Shown here piece after piece: positions 58,721 through 64,000 of a stretch of DNA of 64,000 nucleotides. Position 1 is the stretch's first letter; each line of letters opens with the position of its first letter. The DNA is from Blasia pusilla. Taxonomy: Eukaryota; Marchantiophyta; Marchantiopsida; Blasiales. The stretch is from NCBI GenBank assembly GCA_050084515.1, contig CM114273.1, positions 38,502,001-38,566,000 on the forward strand, given 5' to 3'. The position numbers and the translations under genes were made by a program. Under the pieces are notes generated by a model. That model saw only the letters and a list, made by a program, of their open reading frames with translations, did not search any database and was not told where the DNA came from.

Positions 58721-60707
58721 AGAGTTTGACTTCTGAGCTATTTTCGTTCCCTTCTAACATTTCCGTCGTTGCAGGGATTGAACATTCATGAAAATGCCCT
58801 CTGCCCCAACACAAGTGGAGCAGAAAGTGTTCATTCCTCGTGGAGGTCCTCACAAGCATCTCAACGAATTTCACTTGTGGAGGCATGCCAACAAGACCAG
58901 GCAAGAGCAATGCTACAGTCTGCAGCATCCCATATCTTCCTCACAAAAGGCATAACAAAAGGAAAGGGGCCTTTGATCTACGAGCTCTATGTCAGGGCGG
59001 TTGTGAGATCTCGTGATGAAAAACTCTATGTGGAAGCCTTCAACCGGTGCGTAGCAGGAACTCCCCTCGAGCAAGACGTACACATTGGTGGGGATATTCG
59101 TGGGCGCGTTTCAAGACGTCCCATACAGATGGTGGTAGAGCAGTCCGAGCGAGACTCGTGGAGACCAGATAAGTATCTTGACTTGAGCGCAGTGAAGAGG
59201 CAAAGATCGAGGAACGAATCCGGTGATTGATTTGGATGAGGAAATTACGCCGCCCAGGTATTCGGGGACCCCGGACCCGTCCCAAATCCATGATGGAGTT
59301 ACTTCTCCAAAATCAGTGAATGTTTTATTTCAAAAGCCCTCCGTTGCTGGAAGTTCGCAACATCCGGTCGGTGGGGTGGTTCAACAATATGGGATTCCGG
59401 TAATGGAGGTGGATTGCAACCTCAAACGGTGGCATATATCTCAGAGCAACCCAGGACGTGGACCCACCTGCAGGGCAGGATCTGATGGCATTAGGAGAGC
59501 ATGCGGCACTTTCCTAAATAAGAATTGTACAAGGACTGGACGACCACTGCCTAGGTTTTGGGGACTCAAAACCTTTGATCGTTTCACGAGAACCGGGGAT
59601 CAATTGAAGTCCTTCTTCTGCCCAAATGAATCTTGCGCTTTCCACAAGTCTTATCCGGCTGCCATTGGAGCTCCGGGGAATACCCCCACGATTTGGCCCA
59701 TCGCGGCAGGTACGAACTGCACTCAAGACAAAGTGGATAATCTTACAAGTGTCGGTTTCAGACTCGTAGACGAAGGAAGTTCGGAGCATGTTCGCATTAC
59801 AGAGACCTTCGCATTTCGTATTCAACCCAAGATTGACGTCAACATGTAGCCGGAGAAGGTGGATAATCTCAATCCACTATTTCTATTTGAGTCTAGAAGT
59901 GGGGTGAAGAGAAATAGAATGTGTAGGCCAACGGTGGAGAGAGCAAAGCGAATTACATCAGCTCGGGAGGAAAAAATGGAGATCATCGCCACGAAAGATG
60001 TCATGAGTGGCAATGGAATAGGAAGAATGTATTGGGTCAGGAACAACACTGTAAATTCAAGTGTCACAAGGGTGTATGTGGTGCACATTTGTTGCTTTCC
60101 CACATGTTCATGTGATGACTTTGTCCAAAGAAAGACAAGTGGCAAAAGGTATTTCCCTTGCAAGCACATGTACTATGTGTTGCTGGTAGTTTTAAGAGAG
60201 TCGGAGGTAGGAGTAGGAATCCACCAACCAATTCTGTCCCTCAAAGAAGTGCGAAGTATTTTAAACAAACCACTTTGAGGATGCAAAATGAGGTTTTAGA
60301 TTGTACTTTCATTTTTCCAGAACCTTCACTTTGAGCTTGAACTCTATTCAACCTAGGGCAAATGATAGATTTTTTCCAGACCTTCGATGGAAAAAGTGAT
60401 TGGTTCCACACTTATGATTCCACTGATTTTTCAGTTTTCTAAATTTTGTGCAATTTGCAACTCATCGGACTCAGAGGGGTTGCCAAAATGTGGAAGAGGA
60501 AAAAAAAATTGTGGGACTGCTTAATAACTGAGCAAAAAAATGCACAAAAATTCACACAAAAAGTTTCCTCTCTTCAACCCAACGGAAACTCTCTTTAAAA
60601 AAAGTATCTATTTCGGTTGAACGTAGTTTCCTCTCTCATCTCTCTCTTCTCTCTCCTCTCCTCTCTCCTCTCTTCCTCTCCTCTTACCGCACCTCCCAAT
60701 CTCTTCA

Positions 60708-61449
60708 GTGTTGGACCAGAATTTGAAGCGAAGAGTGAATGAAGGAGAGTTACTTGCAAATTCTAATATGTACAGGCACATGGTTGGAAGTTTGATCTAT
60801 CTAACTATAATTAGGCCAGACTTGAGCTATGCACTTGACCTAGTGAGCCAATTTATGCAAGTACCTCAAAAACCTCACCTTGATGTCGCAAGGAGGATTA
60901 TATGGTATGTGAAATTCTTTGTTCAATTCAGGCTTCCATTTGAATCTTGTTAGAATTTACAATTACATGGATTCAGAGATGTTGATTGGGCAAGAAGCGT
61001 ATCTGATAGACACTCCACATCTGGTTATTCATTTATCTTGGAAAGTGTGGTTATAAGTTGGGATGCAAAGAAGCAACCTACACTTGCTTTATCTTCCAAA
61101 GAGGTTGAGTATAGATGAGCAATGAATGCAGCATGTGAGGCGGTCTGGCTTCATTGATACTTGCTGAGATTGGTATTAGTAACTTAGGACCTAGTGTAAT
61201 ATATACACACAATATTATTAGCATTATGTTGTCTAATAATCCTCTGTTTCATGCTCAAACAAAACATCTAGATGTGTACTACCATTTTATCAGAGAGAAA
61301 GTGCTTGTAGTAGAAATTGATCTTATGTTTATTGGTACAAATTAGCAAATTGCTAATCTCTTTACAAAGTCATTGTCTAGATATAAGTTTGAGATGTTTA
61401 GAAACGATTTAGATGTTAGAGATATTAATATGAGCTTGAGAGGAAGTAC
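60708..61449 (+). mobile_element. Ty1/copia pol end (RT tail and RNase H)
   Basis: The RT tail (YRHMVGSLIYLTIIRPDLSY and ALDLVSQFMQVPQKPH) leads to RNase H (FRDVDWARSVSDRHSTSGYS, ALSSKEVEYR, NNPLFHAQTKHLDVYYHFI, REKVLVVEIDLMF). A polypurine tract (GAGCTTGAGAGGAAGTAC) precedes the LTR at 61450. In-frame stops (for example near 60951) and a shift near 61150 disable it. It adjoins the right end of the MULE-like element. It belongs to the same subfamily as 345-1075. Confidence 0.85.
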
Positions 61450-61737
61450 TGAAGATTGAGTTATAGTCAAGCTCATTGGACACCTAAACTGCTATATTTG
61501 GTACTCATACGAAGAGGAAAGCTTAATCTTGGTTAGTTAGTTAAGTACAATTATCTTAACTAGGATTAGTTAATCACAATTAATTTAACTCGAGACTATA
61601 GTTAAGATTAGGGTTAAGATTGCTTGTACATACCCTATATAATTGAGAAGGTAACCAAAATTGCAAATTTTCAATCTTCGTGGTGGTGTGTGAGTGTGAG
61701 AGTCATATCCCATCGCATCAATTATGCTTCTTTAACA
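61450..61737 (+). repeat. Ty1/copia LTR (copy 3)
   Basis: This starts TGAAGATTGAG after the polypurine tract and ends near TTTAACA. It matches the minus-strand LTRs at 94-344 and 36591-36881. Since it follows pol it is a 3' LTR; the 5' part of this element is missing. Confidence 0.8.
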
Positions 61738-62979
61738 AAAAAATTTAAAATTCAAAGGAGTGAATATGGCAACGTGTGAGATCAATTTTTAAACAATCTT
61801 ATTATACACATAGACTTGTAGTGCTTAGATTTTAATTGTCATATATGCATATGCTATAGATATAGTGGTGTAGAATGGACACTGAATGCCCTTAATATAT
61901 AATCCACTCCAAGATGTTTTCTCCAATTTAGAATTATAGAATAAGTTAGGCTTTGATAAATCATCAAATTCTTTCCTTATCATCAACGGAAGTAGAATAT
62001 AAAGCACAACCATAATACCGTGAGGGTCAATTTGATTAAAACATCTTCTTACACATATATTTTTGTAGACTTCAACCTATACTCCTCTTCAGTAGCTAGC
62101 CAATGAAGAGATCCCAATCTTGAGTCTTGTAAGCAGAAGTCTTGAATTGAGTCTCAAATTGGTCACGTGTTTTGTTGGCAAGTTTACATACTCATCAAAG
62201 TGTAGACGTTTTTTAGTCCTCCAAGGTGCACATCGTCATCCTAGGAAGTCTCTTCCCCAAGCCTTGACCAAGCTTGCTTCCCAAGTTGTTCATCTAAACT
62301 AGAGCGCGATAGTAAATTCCTCAAGGTGTGTCCCAAATGGTTCCTTAGCTCAAATTTGAAATAGGGCTAAACATGAAACATGGCTCATCACTTGTTCCAA
62401 GACTTGAGCAATTAGGGAGAGAGAATGTTCTTTCCCCCCTCCTACGGGCGCTTCCTATAGGTACTTCTAGGGTTCTCTTGGAGAACCCCATCTTTCCCAT
62501 CCTCCACCCATGCCCTTCGTTTTGGCCCACAACCCAAATGTGGTTTATGTCTGGCTAACCTGCATTACTTAACCCCCAATATAACTTGGGGGAGTCTCCT
62601 AGCAAGTTCCACCTATCTTAACTTCCCAAAACTTATCTTTAAATCTCACTTTGCATTATGTGCATCTCATTGCTAGAGCTTGTTTCGATTCTTGGCGATA
62701 ATTTCTCCCTATTTGGCATCTCATGGTCGTCTTTCTACCCTTCATATTTTGTGATTGGTCTCATGATGTCTTGTCCCTCTTCAATATTCCCATCTTCCTA
62801 ATGATTCGCCCTTGATTTGGAACTCAACTCAAGGGTTGTACACCTTTCTTGCATCATTGTCATCCTCATGAGTGGCTACAACCCTTTCTCTGTCCTAAGG
62901 TTAGTCTCAAGGCACACACCCGTCTTAACTAACATAAGTCCTACATTCTGTTTGGTTTCCTTTCCAGGTTTTTTTCATA
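61738..62979. other. Intergenic DNA, nothing recognised
   Basis: Short open frames lack motifs, and no repeat family beyond the flanking LTRs was recognised. Confidence 0.4.
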
Positions 62980-63094
62980 CGAATAGATATCGCTTCCAAC
63001 ATACATCAATTATCATGCCACACGTTTAAGATCCATCTAGCTATGAATCCCAACATATATACATATGAACGAGTAGATAACCCCAATCTAATAA
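62980..63094 (-). repeat. Gypsy LTR fragment
   Basis: The minus strand matches the LTR start of gypsy copy A (6246-6361): GATTGGGGTTATC, GTTCATATG, then ATAGCTAGATGGATCTTA and TGTATGTTGG. It starts sharply at about 63094. No internal gypsy sequence adjoins it, so it is a fragment of a solo LTR. Confidence 0.75.
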
Positions 63095-63840
63095 TGCAAA
63101 ATTGATAAATTTTGCAATCACTATGGTTCGTCCAAACATCCATTTAATGATACACACTACGGTAACAGTAGGAAAAAATCTGCTAAATACTCTCCATGTA
63201 TGTGATCTTCGATCAATCCTAACCCACTATTCAAGAGAGAATCCAGACTCAATACATGCAAGTTACAGTGTATCATGAATGCCAACATGAGTCTGATCCA
63301 AGGAAGATGAGCTCTGAATGAGCTTCATCTGAGGTGTATCCCCCTTGGCACCTCCATGATTGACATGTACACACATGTAACCTCCTCCTAGTAGGTCATC
63401 AATGACATGGAATACACAAGATACTAACTCCATAACCACTACACATGTGGTCCTCTCATAAGGCCAAGTATCACCCAACTACCAACTAAATCTTGACCCT
63501 ATTGGTCCAAGTGGCTCCACACAAAGGATGAGAAGGTCAACCTCTCCAAGGTTGTCACTCCTTATGAAGGGAAGGGTGACCTACGCTTGTAGGTCATCTC
63601 CTAAGAGTAGGTCACATATGACCTCTCAAAATAGGGAAGTACAAGACCCCTCTAAGGCCTCGATACTATCTTGTCCTATGCCTCATCTACCATGACATCT
63701 TGCCTATAACTAGTCAAGGTTTCGAATTTGATGGGTCACACCAAGGTCTCTTTTTGTTTGACCTATGATCATGACTCCCTTCTTGGATCTTCGCTGACGT
63801 GGGCATCAAAGACTTAGTTGTATGCTTATAATGTTAAGAT
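63095..63840. other. Intergenic DNA, nothing recognised
   Basis: No supported gene, RNA or repeat between the gypsy LTR fragment and the copia tail at the window end. Confidence 0.4.
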
Positions 63841-64000
63841 TCCACTGGTATATATGCAGATGACATCAATGCACTTCATTTAGAAAATAATCATCATCAA
63901 ATATTTTATGCAAGGAAGAAACATATGATAGTGTGTTAGATATAAAGTCTTGGCATTTGAAGTAGAGCTTACATATGTGAATACAAGTCAACAATTGCCT
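63841..64000 (+). mobile_element. Ty1/copia RNase H tail, cut by window end
   Basis: In shifting frames the plus strand gives YADDINALHLENNHHQIFYA, RKKHM, then KVLAFEVELTYVNTSQQLP. This is the conserved copia RNase H end, closest to that at 34878-35063. It continues past the window. Confidence 0.6.

Larger units (their letters stand above)
56674..60278 (+). pseudogene. Mutator-like (MULE) transposase with SWIM zinc finger, broken
   Basis: The protein would bind the element ends and cut and paste the DNA. Landmarks: a Cys-rich N-terminal region (CPHCQASPFCVGACPA, ~57180) and a DDE-type core with VSFDICYRVLNGRLTMGAHV (~57770), GFMADNAQPGWIAIREVFWG (~57965) and FHWQQSVTWYTKSC (~58065). These parallel the D-x-TY, TD-x-x-x-A-I-x-x-VFP and C-x-WH blocks of MULEs. 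The C-terminal SWIM finger is CSCDDFVQRKTSGK-x6-CKH (~60110-60165). One intron (58308-58774, GTGAGT...GCAG) is filled with palindromes. In-frame stops at 57558, 58284 and 59847 and shifts near 56850-57040 and 59225 make it a pseudogene. The start is the first in-frame ATG. Confidence 0.75.
48487..60700. mobile_element. Composite Mutator-like element, most complete copy (B)
   Basis: About 12.2 kb are bounded by GA-rich inverted ends: AGGAGAGGAAGAGAGGAGAG at ~48488-48511 and its complement at ~60672-60693. Inside, going right, lie a minus-strand multi-exon gene ending in methyltransferase-like motifs (55.2 to 50.3 kb), a 1.3-kb divergent intergenic region full of palindromes, and a plus-strand SWIM-domain transposase (56.7-60.3 kb). 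The same palindrome family is present in introns of both genes, tying them to one element. Ends and target duplication are uncertain because the termini are low-complexity. Both genes are broken, so the copy is not autonomous. Confidence 0.65.

Noticed and set aside
60560-60610. Direct similarity of the right-end GGAAACTCTCTTTAAAAAAAG to the left-end sequence as a TIR
   Set aside because: The match is in direct, not inverted, orientation, so it cannot be a terminal inverted repeat.

Overview
The window looks like nuclear DNA of a land plant, probably a non-seed plant (bryophyte, lycophyte or fern). The evidence is two spliced host genes with GT-AG introns (one for a plastid-type PRPP synthetase, one for a plant-style SUMO-targeted RING ligase), plant TTTAGGG telomere-type DNA, and dense degraded Ty1/copia, Ty3/gypsy, LINE and Mutator-like elements. 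The non-seed placement is inference only.

Host genes. On the minus strand, 17455-13934 carries a four-exon gene for a ~242-aa RING protein with SUMO-interaction-like motifs. On the plus strand, 26187-29331 carries a seven-exon, ~419-aa ribose-phosphate pyrophosphokinase whose exons all join in frame. A 131-aa minus-strand ORF at 31790-31395 may be a third host gene. Much of the rest between 8 and 38 kb is AT-rich with nothing recognisable, apart from copia and LINE debris, a GAGTCAT-rich minisatellite, an (AG)51 microsatellite and a 95-bp tandem duplication.

Gypsy family with added chromatin modules. Three decayed copies (A 1.74-6.36 kb plus strand, B 38.12-41.94 kb plus strand, C 42.68-44.62 kb minus strand) belong to one family. 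Its pol begins with a C5-cytosine DNA methyltransferase domain, in the same reading frame as the reverse transcriptase in copy A, followed by RNase H and integrase. It ends in a PHD-finger-like module. All copies are broken by stops, indels and truncation.

Mutator-like family with a methyltransferase-like partner gene. The most complete copy (about 48.49-60.70 kb) has a plus-strand MULE/SWIM transposase and a divergent, minus-strand, multi-exon gene. The end of that gene shows permuted (motif IV ... motif I) N6/N4 methyltransferase-like signatures. Its introns, and the region between the two genes, hold more than 40 copies of a ~27-bp palindrome (arms GCAACCCGTCGG / CCGACGGGTTGC), partly as 64-bp tandem units. 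Other partial copies lie at 44.62-48.42 kb, 23.69-25.2 kb and 1.08-1.72 kb.

So two unrelated transposon families in one window each carry a DNA-methyltransferase-like module. This, together with the palindrome family, is the most unusual content here. Both sets of elements look inactive in this window.
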